DNA from: Maribacter sp.
GTDB lineage: Bacteria > Bacteroidota > Bacteroidia > Flavobacteriales > Flavobacteriaceae
NCBI GenBank assembly: GCA_020629415.1
Contig: JAHDDL010000009.1
Location: 39,230 to 103,229, forward strand
DNA length: 64,000 bases
Reading direction: 5' to 3'
The translations under genes and the position numbers were made by a program. Within the stretch, counting starts at the first letter, position 1. Each line of letters starts with the position of its first letter. Positions 33,411-42,347 of the stretch are shown here, piece after piece. The notes below the pieces were generated by a model. That model did no database searches, was not told where the DNA came from, and saw nothing but the letters and a program-made list of their open reading frames with translations.

Positions 33411-33451
33411 TGGATTTGGTAGAATGAAAGTGTAAGTCATTTTATGATATG

Positions 33452-33494
33452 AAAAATCCGTCAGTATATGTTTAAATAAATCTGACGGATTTTT
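33452..33494. terminator. bidirectional terminator between MFS pump and acs
   Basis: AAAAATCCGTCAG (33452-33464) pairs perfectly with CTGACGGATTTTT (33482-33494) across a 17-base loop; shared by converging genes. Confidence 0.88.
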
Positions 33495-33511
33495 GAGGAA
33501 TTTAATTTTTT

Positions 33512-35419
33512 TTACAGTGCATTGTCCATAATTTCTTGAACAACTTCTGGGTTTAAAAGTGTACTGGTATCTCCTAAATTACTAGTGTCGTTGCTGGCGA
33601 TTTTGCGTAAAATTCTTCGCATAATTTTACCACTTCTAGTTTTTGGCAGTCCAGATACAAATTGAATTTTATCCAATTTGGCAATAGGACCAACATGTTC
33701 TGTAATTTGCTGGTTGATTTCTTTTCTTAAATTTTCACGATCTCTACTTTCACCAGTTTCCTTAAGAATAACATAGCCATAAAGTGCATTTCCTTTAACA
33801 TCATGTGGGAAACCTACAATGGCGGATTCCGCAACAGCCGGATGTTCGTTAATAGAATCCTCAATAGGAGCGGTACCCAAATTGTGTCCAGAAACAATAA
33901 TTACATCATCTACACGACCTGTAATTCTGTAATACCCAACGGCATCTCTCAATGCGCCATCACCTGTGAAATACATGTTTTCAAAGGCAGAAAAATAGGT
34001 GTCCCTGTAACGGTCATGATTGCCCCATACCGTTCTTGCAATAGACGGCCATGGAAATTTAATGCACAGCCTACCATCAACTTGATTGCCTTTTATTTCT
34101 TTTCCATTTTCATCCATTAGTGCCGGTTGAATGCCAATAAATGGTAAAGTCGCGTATGTAGGTGTAGTTGGTGTTACGTACGGTATTGGTGTAATCATTA
34201 TTCCGCCTGTCTCCGTTTGCCACCAAGTATCCACTATAGGACTATTCTTTTTACCAACATTGTTGTTGTACCAATGCCATGCTTCCTCATTTATAGGTTC
34301 ACCTACTGAGCCTAACACTTTAAGGCTTGATAAGTCATGTTTTTCAACAAATTCCAAGTTTTCCTTTGCCAAAGCTCTAATAGCCGTAGGTGCAGTATAA
34401 AATTGATTTACCTTATGTTTTTCTACAACCTCCCAAAAACGTCCATAATCTGGGTAGGAGGGAACTCCCTCAAACATTAATGTAGTGGCTCCGTTGGCAA
34501 GTGGACCGTACACAATATACGAGTGCCCGGTTATCCAGCCTATATCAGCAGTACACCAATAGACATCATTTTCTCTGTATTGAAATACGTTTTTAAATGT
34601 ATAGGCGGTATATACCATATAACCTGCCGTGGTATGTACCATTCCTTTGGGGGTACCGGTTGATCCGGAGGTGTACAGTATAAATAATGGATCTTCGGCA
34701 TCCATGATCTCTGCAACACAATCTGCATAAGCTTCGTCCAATAAGGGTTGTAGCCATTTGTCCCTGCCATCTAGCATGTCTATTTTGGTTCCTGTACGTT
34801 TGGTCACTAAAACATTGGCTACACCTGGGCAACCTTCCAAAGCTTTATCCACAATACCTTTGAGGTCGATTGATTTACTTCCTCTAAAAGAACCATCCGC
34901 AGTTATGACAACCGTACAATCAGAATCATTTATCCGTGTTGCTAGGGCATTTGAAGAAAATCCTGCAAATACAACGGAATGTATGGCGCCAATACGTGCA
35001 CATGCCAATAATGCGACAGATAGCTCTGGAATCATTGGAAGATAAATACAAACACGATCTCCTTTTTTTACGCCATGGTCCAATAGAACATTTGCCATGC
35101 GGCAAACTCTCTCGTGCAATTGCCTGTAGGTGATATTAAGAGCTTCTTCTTTAGGATCGTTAGGTTCAAATATGATGGCGGTTTTGTCACCTCTTGTGGG
35201 TAAATGCCTGTCTAAACAATTTTCAGTGATGTTGAGTTTTGCACCTTCAAACCATTTTATTTCGGGCTTTTTGAAATCCCAGCTCAGTACATTGTCCCAG
35301 CGCTTGCGCCAGACAAAATGCTCTTCTGCAATCTCTTCCCAAAATGCTTCGGGATTTCTGATCGATTTTCTATAGACTTGATAGTATTCCTCAAGATGTT
35401 TAATGTGGTAATTACTCAT
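33512..35419 (-). CDS. acs: acetyl-CoA synthetase
   Basis: AMP-forming ligase that activates acetate to acetyl-CoA. ANL-superfamily motifs: LFILYTSGSTGTPKGMVHT (P-loop), DTWWQTETGGIMI (acetate pocket with the Trp found in true Acs), YFTGDGALRD, GRVDDVIIVSGHNLGT (hinge), and PKTRSGKIMRRIL near the C-terminus with the lysine that is acetylated in Acs regulation. 635 residues, full length. Downstream of the symporter gene by 72 bases in a unit for acetate uptake and use. Confidence 0.96.
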   Translation of the reverse strand: MSNYHIKHLEEYYQVYRKSIRNPEAFWEEIAEEHFVWRKRWDNVLSWDFKKPEIKWFEGAKLNITENCLDRHLPTRGDKTAIIFEPNDPKEEALNITYRQLHERVCRMANVLLDHGVKKGDRVCIYLPMIPELSVALLACARIGAIHSVVFAGFSSNALATRINDSDCTVVITADGSFRGSKSIDLKGIVDKALEGCPGVANVLVTKRTGTKIDMLDGRDKWLQPLLDEAYADCVAEIMDAEDPLFILYTSGSTGTPKGMVHTTAGYMVYTAYTFKNVFQYRENDVYWCTADIGWITGHSYIVYGPLANGATTLMFEGVPSYPDYGRFWEVVEKHKVNQFYTAPTAIRALAKENLEFVEKHDLSSLKVLGSVGEPINEEAWHWYNNNVGKKNSPIVDTWWQTETGGIMITPIPYVTPTTPTYATLPFIGIQPALMDENGKEIKGNQVDGRLCIKFPWPSIARTVWGNHDRYRDTYFSAFENMYFTGDGALRDAVGYYRITGRVDDVIIVSGHNLGTAPIEDSINEHPAVAESAIVGFPHDVKGNALYGYVILKETGESRDRENLRKEINQQITEHVGPIAKLDKIQFVSGLPKTRSGKIMRRILRKIASNDTSNLGDTSTLLNPEVVQEIMDNAL

Positions 35420-35491
35420 GGTATGCGTTAATTAATATGCAAAGGTTGTTGAGGCCTTTGGTCGTTGTTGTTTCTAATTGATTTATGTTGT

Positions 35492-37186
35492 TTAATGTCC
35501 CGTAGCTTCACCTGCACCACTGGGTATTCTAATATTTTCTACAATTTCTTGAACATCTTCTGGAGGTTCAGGAGTAAATTGCAGTATAATAATGGCTACT
35601 ATAAAATTAGCGATCATTGCAATGCTACCAAAACCCTCAGGTGAAATTCCAAACCACCAATCGTTTGATATTCCGCCCCCAAACCAACCGAATTTAAATT
35701 TGGTCATATAGAAGAGCATAAGTAAGATGCCGACGACCATGCCACCAATGGCGCCTTCTTTGTTCATTTTTTTGTAAAATATACCAAGTACGATTGCCGG
35801 AAAAAAAGATGCGGCAGCAAGACCAAATGCCAGGGCGACAACTGCAGCTACAAAACCTGGCGGATTTATACCAAAGTACCCTGCAATTATTACGGCTATA
35901 GTGGCCGATCCCCTTGCGACCCATAATTCTGCCTTGTCCGAGATGTTAGGTTTAAAGACTTTTTTGACCAGATCATGTGATACCGAGGCAGATATAACAA
36001 GCAATAGCCCGGCTGCTGTTGATAGGGCAGCCGCCAGACCGCCAGCGGCAACCAAAGCAATTACCCAAGCCGGTAAATCCGCAATTTCGGGGTTTGCCAA
36101 TACCATAATATCATTGTCAATAGTCAATTCATTCTTTGACTTTTCAGCTACATATTGAATTTTGCCATCTTCATTTTTATCATCAAAAGATAATAGTCCG
36201 GTTTCTTCCCAATTTTTGAACCAAACAGGCATGTTTGAATATTCTTCATTACTGACCGTGTTGATGAGATTGGTTTTTGCAAATGCGGAAACAGCCGGGG
36301 CCGTGGTGTATAAAATAGCGATTAGTAATAAGGCGAGTCCGGCAGATTTACGAGCATCTTTTACTTTCTTTACCGTGAAAAAGCGAACAATGACATGGGG
36401 CAGGCCTGCTGTGCCTACCATAAGCGCCAAGGTTATGGCAAAAATATCGGTGACAGATTTAGATCCATTGGTATATTCGTTGAAGCCTAGTTCTGTAGAT
36501 AATCCGTCTAGTTTATCCAATAAAAAAGTTCCAGACCCATCATTTAAGGTGGAGCCCATTCCTAATTGAGGTATAGGATTTCCTGTCATTTGTATGGATA
36601 TGAAAATTGCGGGAACCATAAAGGCGAAAATCAGCACACAGTATTGTGCTACTTGGGTATAGGTAATACCTTTCATTCCACCTAACACAGCATAAAATAA
36701 TACGATGATCATTCCTATAATCACCCCAGTATTGATATCTACTTGAAGAAATCTTGAGAATACTACACCTACACCGCGCATTTGTCCTGCCACATAAGTA
36801 AACGATACGATAAGTGCACAGATTACAGCTACAATTCTAGCCGTTTTTGAGTAGTAGCGGTCACCAATAAAATCCGGAACGGTGAATTTTCCGAACTTTC
36901 TAAGATAGGGAGCAAGTAATAGGGCCAAAAGCACATATCCGCCTGTCCATCCCATTAAATATACAGAACCATCATAGCCAGCAAAAGAGATGATGCCTGC
37001 CATAGAGATAAATGAAGCTGCCGACATCCAATCTGCTGCGGTGGCCATACCATTGGCTAATGGAGAAACGCCGCCACCCGCAACATAAAAATCTTTTGTA
37101 GAACCTGCGCGAGACCATATAGCTATACCTATGTATAGTGCAAAGGTGAGTCCTACTAAAATATATGTCCAGGTCTGTACACTCAT
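35492..37186 (-). CDS. actP: sodium:solute symporter (acetate permease type)
   Basis: Inner-membrane SSS-family symporter of 564 residues with about 13 helices, including SRAGSTKDFYVAGGGVSP, NGMATAADWMSAASFISMAG and LGGMKGITYTQV. It resembles ActP and the subfamily encoded beside a DUF4212 small subunit. A hydrophilic loop of about 60 residues (near 315-370) holds FDDKNEDGKIQY, an EF-hand-like acidic stretch. Lying between the DUF4212 gene (23-base gap) and acs makes acetate the likely substrate; another short monocarboxylate is possible. Confidence 0.88.
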   Translation of the reverse strand: MSVQTWTYILVGLTFALYIGIAIWSRAGSTKDFYVAGGGVSPLANGMATAADWMSAASFISMAGIISFAGYDGSVYLMGWTGGYVLLALLLAPYLRKFGKFTVPDFIGDRYYSKTARIVAVICALIVSFTYVAGQMRGVGVVFSRFLQVDINTGVIIGMIIVLFYAVLGGMKGITYTQVAQYCVLIFAFMVPAIFISIQMTGNPIPQLGMGSTLNDGSGTFLLDKLDGLSTELGFNEYTNGSKSVTDIFAITLALMVGTAGLPHVIVRFFTVKKVKDARKSAGLALLLIAILYTTAPAVSAFAKTNLINTVSNEEYSNMPVWFKNWEETGLLSFDDKNEDGKIQYVAEKSKNELTIDNDIMVLANPEIADLPAWVIALVAAGGLAAALSTAAGLLLVISASVSHDLVKKVFKPNISDKAELWVARGSATIAVIIAGYFGINPPGFVAAVVALAFGLAAASFFPAIVLGIFYKKMNKEGAIGGMVVGILLMLFYMTKFKFGWFGGGISNDWWFGISPEGFGSIAMIANFIVAIIILQFTPEPPEDVQEIVENIRIPSGAGEATGH

Positions 37187-37209
37187 TTTGTTAGTTTTAG
37201 TTGGTGTGA

Positions 37210-37470
37210 TTAATCGTTGTATCCGTATTTTTTATCCAATTTGTTCATGAGTCTTACATAAACAAAAATTAGGATGACAAAGATGTAAATAGACCCTTGT
37301 TGCGCAAACCAGAAACCTAATTTGAATCCGCCGATCTTAATAGTGTCCAATGCTTCCTTAAATAAAATGCCAGCTCCAAATGATACAGCAAACCAAATGG
37401 CCAGCAAAATGAATAAATAACGTACATTTTCTTTCCAATAAGCGGTAGCTTTCTTTTGTTTTTCAGACAT
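37210..37470 (-). CDS. DUF4212 symporter small subunit
   Basis: Protein of 86 residues with two membrane helices (about 14-32 and 46-70) and the family pattern KATAYWKENVRYLFILLAIWF, FAQQGSIYIFVILIFVY. DUF4212 proteins occur as putative small subunits beside SSS symporters, as here. First gene of the acetate unit. Its exact role (assembly or coupling) is unknown. Confidence 0.88.
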   Translation of the reverse strand: MSEKQKKATAYWKENVRYLFILLAIWFAVSFGAGILFKEALDTIKIGGFKLGFWFAQQGSIYIFVILIFVYVRLMNKLDKKYGYND

Positions 37471-37492
37471 GTTATATGCTATTTTAATGAGT

Positions 37493-37524
37493 GAATACGC
37501 TTAGAGTGCACTAAAGCCGTATTC
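37493..37524. repeat. imperfect inverted repeat upstream of DUF4212-actP-acs
   Basis: GAATACG...CGTATTC with further imperfect pairing inward (CTTAG against CTAAAG) around a GTGCAC core, 23 bases before the DUF4212 start. It may be an operator or a leader hairpin; no U-run follows. Confidence 0.4.
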
Positions 37525-37601
37525 GTTTAAAACTTGTGCCATGACAGAGCAAAAGCTCTATTATTTTAAATTTGAATATCAAGTAAATTAGGCATAAAAG
37601 T

Positions 37602-38678
37602 TTAATTAGGTATGAACAATACTCCACTTGATGAATCTTTTTTTGCTCCAGTTACAGAGGAAAGTACATTTGTTAGTTGCTCAACTCTTAAAACGCCCAT
37701 TAATGCAAATACCAAAGCTTCTTTAAACTCTATAATTATTTTTTCGGGCACCACTACAGTTGTGGTTTCGCCCAATTTAGCTTGTAATGTTTCGGTTAGA
37801 AAGGAATTTAAAGCTCCGCCACCGGTTACCAATAATTCTTGGTTGTTGTGTTTAAAATTCAATTGAATCTGTTGTGCCACTTTATCGCAGATATGATGAA
37901 TGCTGGTGTGTAACAAGTTCTCTAAGGTATCTTTGGTATCTTCTACAATGGGCACTACCTCGGCTAAAAACCACTCATACCCAATAGATTTTGGGTGTGG
38001 TAATAAATAGTACTCTAGACCATTTAACCTTTCTAACATGGTTTTGTTTATTTTACCCTTGCGGGCTAGTTTACCGTCCTCGTCGTATTCTAGATCCACC
38101 TTTCTTGTAATATAGTTGAGAATCATATTTGCTAAACCAATATCATAAGCTATTCGCTTTTCTTTTACATCAAAAGATATATTACTGATGCCACCTAGAT
38201 TTAAACAGAAATCATATTGACTAAAGAAAATACTATCTCCAATAGGTACTAAAGGAGCTCCTTGACCACCCAATGCCAGGTCATTTGTTCTAAAATCACA
38301 GATGACTTTTATGCCGCAAGCATTTGCCAAATGCTGTCCTGAGCCAACTTGAAATGTAAGCCCCATCTCTGGTCTATGGTGAGTGGTATGACCATGACTG
38401 GCAATATAATCTACTACCAACGAATGGTCATTAACAAAGGTCAAAACCTGTTCTCCTAGCCAAGTGCCATAGGTGTTATGCAATTCTATAAGTTTTTCTG
38501 CGGATAAATCAATGGCATTTTTTAAGGTGTTCAACATTTCAGTTGAATACTTAATGCTCTTGGTTTCTTTGATTTCAAATTGCCAAGTTCCTTTTTTCTC
38601 CCAAATGTGACAGTAAGCTAAATCAAGGCCATCTAATGATGTGCCTGACATGAGACCGATAATTTTATATATTTTCAT
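37602..38678 (-). CDS. anmK: anhydro-N-acetylmuramic acid kinase
   Basis: Opens the 1,6-anhydro ring of anhydro-MurNAc and phosphorylates it to MurNAc-6-P in peptidoglycan recycling. ASKHA-fold motifs: IGLMSGTSLDGLDLAYC at the start, SHGHTTHHRPE with FQVGSGQHLA, FRTNDLALGGQGAPLVPIGD, and LLVTGGGALNSFL. 358 residues, as usual. It is the last gene of a five-gene minus-strand unit and overlaps the CPBP gene by 14 bases. Its product feeds MurQ (46832). Confidence 0.96.
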   Translation of the reverse strand: MKIYKIIGLMSGTSLDGLDLAYCHIWEKKGTWQFEIKETKSIKYSTEMLNTLKNAIDLSAEKLIELHNTYGTWLGEQVLTFVNDHSLVVDYIASHGHTTHHRPEMGLTFQVGSGQHLANACGIKVICDFRTNDLALGGQGAPLVPIGDSIFFSQYDFCLNLGGISNISFDVKEKRIAYDIGLANMILNYITRKVDLEYDEDGKLARKGKINKTMLERLNGLEYYLLPHPKSIGYEWFLAEVVPIVEDTKDTLENLLHTSIHHICDKVAQQIQLNFKHNNQELLVTGGGALNSFLTETLQAKLGETTTVVVPEKIIIEFKEALVFALMGVLRVEQLTNVLSSVTGAKKDSSSGVLFIPN

Positions 38679-39516
38679 TTCTGATGAGTTGCCGTTTTTT
38701 TACTTGATAATAATAAATGATCAGTGCTACCAGTGTTAGTTCTGTTATTAATGAAAAAATAGAGCCTTCAAAACCGAATTGCCCTGCGTTCATCAGATTA
38801 TTTTCTGGAACAGTGAACTCTATGATACTATAGATATCTTGTCCGCTTACATTAAAGCCGAACAAGGATTGAAATAGATTCCAACTAAAATGGAAGGCTA
38901 TAGGGTACCATAAATTTTTTGTGTAGATGTATGAGACCCCCAGTGCAATTCCTGCTAAAAAAAGGCCTGTTAAACTGAAAAGACTAATATTTGGATTTGC
39001 ACCATGAGCTATAGCGAACACTATAGAAGAAATTATAAGTGCTATATACTTGTTAAAGGATAGCATAAGGTTTTTTAGAATATACCCTCTAAAAAGAACT
39101 TCTTCTAAAATGGCTACAAGTATGAACAGTAATGTAGTATAGATTAACTCTAATACATCAAAGTTAAATTCAGTATTAATAATTTCTTCGGTAGCCCATA
39201 AACTAACATAGGCCAACCCCATTATGATCAACCCAAGTAGAGTACCTATTATAATATCGTTTTTTCTGTTTTTAATCTGAAGCCCAACCTCCATAAAATT
39301 TTGCTTGTCCATATATTTCATGAAAATCCAGACTAAAAGTAGCGTTCCTAAAAACGAGAAAAATGTCATGATCAGTAGCTGAAGAGAGGTTTCTTGAAAA
39401 TCTTTATCTCCAAGTGGAATACCGGCAATAAAAGTACCGGCAACATGAAATAGACCAACTATTATAAAATATGGAAATATCAATGCAATTACTCTAGCCC
39501 ACCCACTATGATTCAT
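38665..39516 (-). CDS. CPBP-family intramembrane glutamic protease
   Basis: Membrane protein of 283 residues and about eight helices, with the CPBP (Abi, Rce1-like) motifs AILEEVLFRGYILKNL (catalytic glutamates and Arg), FAIAHGANPN, and WYPIAFHFSWNL. Some members process bacteriocins or prenylated peptides, most are uncharacterised. It overlaps anmK by 14 bases and lies 6 bases after the GH3 gene, so it is part of the peptidoglycan salvage transcript; why a protease belongs there is unclear. Confidence 0.88.
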   Translation of the reverse strand: MNHSGWARVIALIFPYFIIVGLFHVAGTFIAGIPLGDKDFQETSLQLLIMTFFSFLGTLLLVWIFMKYMDKQNFMEVGLQIKNRKNDIIIGTLLGLIIMGLAYVSLWATEEIINTEFNFDVLELIYTTLLFILVAILEEVLFRGYILKNLMLSFNKYIALIISSIVFAIAHGANPNISLFSLTGLFLAGIALGVSYIYTKNLWYPIAFHFSWNLFQSLFGFNVSGQDIYSIIEFTVPENNLMNAGQFGFEGSIFSLITELTLVALIIYYYQVKKRQLIRNENI

Positions 39517-39522
39517 AAGACT

Positions 39523-41079
39523 TTAATTTAGTTTTACAGGTAATTTTCCTTTTGCCTCTAATGTACCCATAAAATGTGCTGTGGCAACGTCTTGAAACTC
39601 TTTGAAATTCTGATATGCAATTACGGTAGCCATTGTTTTATCCGTTTTAAAAGATTGTAGAGCATATGGGTTTCCAAAATGATACAGGACCACTTTTTTG
39701 GTAGTGATTAAATCATTTACAAAATCTATTTCCTCTTGAAGAAAACCAAAATTATTGGTTGGTTTTATTTGAGGAGGAGTTAGCAGCAAAAGAATCTCGG
39801 TCTCATTTTCAACTTCTTTTCGCATTGCCATAACATTTTTAATAATATCTTGGTTCGTTTGATCTGTGGTAAACCTTTTAAGTGTCAATGTGCAGAAATT
39901 GGTTGTTCTAAAATGTTCAATACCTTGCGCAGTGCCATTATGAAAGGTGATTGATCGCTCCGCTATTTGTTTGTTCAGAGCACTTGGGTCTGTTAATTCT
40001 AGAGTGGAATCAACTTCTGATATTGCCTTTGCTTTCAGTTTCCAAATACGTTCTATACTCTTGTTAATTTGTGCTTCCGATGCATTTTTTAAAATACATT
40101 GAATGCCTTCTTCTATATGCTCGGCAAAACATAAAACGTCATTACCTGCATTAAAGGCCAACCATTCCAATTCTCCATTGGTTGGGTAGTTTTTAGATAC
40201 TGCATGCATGTTCAAGGCATCTGAAATGACTACTCCGTCAAAGCCCATTTCATGCCTTAATACACCGGTTATTATATCTTTATTAATGCTGGATGGTAAT
40301 TCTGGGCTAGTGGTCAGTGCAGGCACGGATAAATGACCTACCATCACGGAATCTACACCTTCATCTATTAATTTTTGAAAAGGGTACAGCTCAGTCTCCA
40401 ATAACTCGGCTTTTGTTTTCTCTATAACAGGAAGCCCCAAATGTGAATCTGTAGCCGTGTCTCCATGTCCGGGAAAATGCTTAATGCTTGTGAGTATACC
40501 TTCGGACTGGGTTCCTTTTACAAATGCTTTTGCCAATGAGGTTACTTGTTCTTTGTCATCACCAAAGGATCTATACCCAATTACAGGGTTGTTAGGGTTT
40601 ACGTTGACATCTACTACAGGAGAAAGATTCCAATGTATTCCTGCGGCTTTACAATCTTTGGCAATGTTCTGGCCTACTTTAAATACTAAGTCTTTACTGT
40701 CCTTATTGGCTCCTAAGGTAATGGCGTACGGATATTGGGGGGTGTTTTCTATGCGCATGGCCAAACCCCATTCCGCATCAATGGAAATCAATAGGGGGTA
40801 AGTAGCCGCTTTTTGATATCTTTTGATGAGGTTTTTTAAAGTTTCAAAACTATTTTCATTGACAACAATTTTCTTTTTGCCTTCAAAGTTAGTTGCCGCA
40901 CTTGCACGAGAATGAAAAAAACAAAGCCCGCCAACATGGTGTTCCGATATTAATTTTTCTAGCTGCTGTATTTCTTCTTCGGTATCATTTATAAAAGCTG
41001 CGGGCATAAATAATTGACCAACTTTTTCTGAAAGTGAAAGTTGCTTTAAAGTTTTATTTGTAGGTAGTAATCTATTCAT
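39523..41079 (-). CDS. GH3 beta-N-acetylhexosaminidase (NagZ-like)
   Basis: Family 3 glycoside hydrolase of 518 residues, predicted to remove GlcNAc from GlcNAc-anhydro-MurNAc(-peptides). The (beta/alpha)8 domain shows SLSEKVGQLFM, IHWNLSPVVDVNVNPNNPVIGYRSFG, the NagZ signature KHFPGHGDTATDSHLGLP with the catalytic His-Asp pair, and VVISDALNMHAV with the nucleophile aspartate. A second domain of about 150 residues follows, longer than E. coli NagZ. No signal peptide, so it acts in the cytoplasm after AmpG import. Its start overlaps the ampG-like gene by 8 bases. Confidence 0.92.
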   Translation of the reverse strand: MNRLLPTNKTLKQLSLSEKVGQLFMPAAFINDTEEEIQQLEKLISEHHVGGLCFFHSRASAATNFEGKKKIVVNENSFETLKNLIKRYQKAATYPLLISIDAEWGLAMRIENTPQYPYAITLGANKDSKDLVFKVGQNIAKDCKAAGIHWNLSPVVDVNVNPNNPVIGYRSFGDDKEQVTSLAKAFVKGTQSEGILTSIKHFPGHGDTATDSHLGLPVIEKTKAELLETELYPFQKLIDEGVDSVMVGHLSVPALTTSPELPSSINKDIITGVLRHEMGFDGVVISDALNMHAVSKNYPTNGELEWLAFNAGNDVLCFAEHIEEGIQCILKNASEAQINKSIERIWKLKAKAISEVDSTLELTDPSALNKQIAERSITFHNGTAQGIEHFRTTNFCTLTLKRFTTDQTNQDIIKNVMAMRKEVENETEILLLLTPPQIKPTNNFGFLQEEIDFVNDLITTKKVVLYHFGNPYALQSFKTDKTMATVIAYQNFKEFQDVATAHFMGTLEAKGKLPVKLN

Positions 41080-42346
41080 TGGTAACCGTTGTTTTTTTGC
41101 CGAAATCTGCTGGGTAGGTAATAAATTTTAGAAGTAAGAGTGCTGGCAGGGCCGCAATGACTACCCATACAAAAAAGCCGTCATACCCCAGCCATTGCTG
41201 CATGTAACCGCTGATCATGCCGGGTAGCATCATCCCTAAGGCCATAAAACCGGTGGCAATGGCGTAATGAGATGTTTTAGATTTGCCCTCGGCAATATAA
41301 ATGAGGTACATTAAAAAGGCGGCAAAACCGAAACCATATCCAAATTTTTCAAAAACCACTGTTGCCGTAACGGCATAGATACTTGTAGTATTGGTCATGG
41401 CCAAAACGGCATAAAGAATATTAGGCAGGTTCAATGAAAGTACCATGGGCAACATCCATTTTTTTAAACCATCGCGTGAAATTAAGATACCACCCAATAT
41501 ACCGCCAACGGAAAGAAAAATAACTCCTACGGTACCGAAAATAGTTCCTAATTGTTCCGTAGAATATCCTAATCCGCCTTTATCGGGTGAGTCCAATAAA
41601 AAAGGGGACGCCATTTTTACCAATTGTGATTCACCTAAACGGTACGTAAGAATAAAAGCTAACGCAATACCTATGCCCGGTTTTTTAAAAAATGATGCGA
41701 ATACCTCTAAAAAGCCTGCTGGTTTTTCTTTATCCTCCGTATTTTCAGATTCATATTTTGGTGTAACAAAAAAGTTGGCAACAGTCATGATCAACATTAA
41801 AAAAGCGGCAGCTGACATGGTTATGCTCCAAGCTTTGGTGTTGTCGCCATATTTGTTTTCCAAGAAACCGGCAAGTACAACTATTAAACCTTCGCCCGTT
41901 ACCATGGCAAGTCTGTAGAAAGTACTTCTCATGCCAACAAAGAACGATTGTTTTTTTTCTGTTAGGCCAAGCATATAATATCCATCTGAAGCAATGTCAT
42001 TGGTGGCAGAGGCAAATGCAGCCATCCAGAAACAGGCCAAAGATGAAACAAAGAACATATTAGTGGGCAATGTTAAGCCCACACCTAACAATGCAATAGC
42101 TATTAATAGTTGCATGCTTAAAAACCACTTTCGTTTGGTGCTTTTTAAATCAACGAACGGACTCCATAATGGTTTAAGTACCCATGGTAAATAGAGAATG
42201 CTGGTGTATAGACCTATGTCTTCATTGCTGACCCCTAATTTTTTGTACATGATTACGGAAACCGTAACTACCAATACATAGGGCAAACCTTGTGTGAAAT
42301 AAAGCACAGGTACCCATGCCCAAGCTCCTTTGTCTTTTTGTACCAT
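41072..42346 (-). CDS. AmpG-like muropeptide MFS permease
   Basis: Inner-membrane transporter of 424 residues and 12 predicted helices. The start WAWVPVLYFTQGLPYVLVVT and the loop LPWVLKPLWSPFVDLKSTKRKW match AmpG/acetyl-CoA transporter-like MFS proteins. ASATNDIASDGYYML in helix 4-5 is also typical. In this operon, with NagZ-like and AnmK genes downstream, import of anhydro-muropeptides is the best reading. It is 1 base after the GHL10 gene. Confidence 0.87.
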   Translation of the reverse strand: MVQKDKGAWAWVPVLYFTQGLPYVLVVTVSVIMYKKLGVSNEDIGLYTSILYLPWVLKPLWSPFVDLKSTKRKWFLSMQLLIAIALLGVGLTLPTNMFFVSSLACFWMAAFASATNDIASDGYYMLGLTEKKQSFFVGMRSTFYRLAMVTGEGLIVVLAGFLENKYGDNTKAWSITMSAAAFLMLIMTVANFFVTPKYESENTEDKEKPAGFLEVFASFFKKPGIGIALAFILTYRLGESQLVKMASPFLLDSPDKGGLGYSTEQLGTIFGTVGVIFLSVGGILGGILISRDGLKKWMLPMVLSLNLPNILYAVLAMTNTTSIYAVTATVVFEKFGYGFGFAAFLMYLIYIAEGKSKTSHYAIATGFMALGMMLPGMISGYMQQWLGYDGFFVWVVIAALPALLLLKFITYPADFGKKTTVTNE

Positions 42347-42347
42347 A

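Noticed and set aside
37546..37559. AGAGC-AAAA-GCTCT hairpin considered as the anmK terminator
   Set aside because: Only five pairs and no T-run on the minus strand side.
41445..41918. 157-codon open frame on the plus strand
   Set aside because: Antisense to the AmpG-like permease gene, whose motifs and operon fit are clear; composition is that of a reverse-complement shadow.
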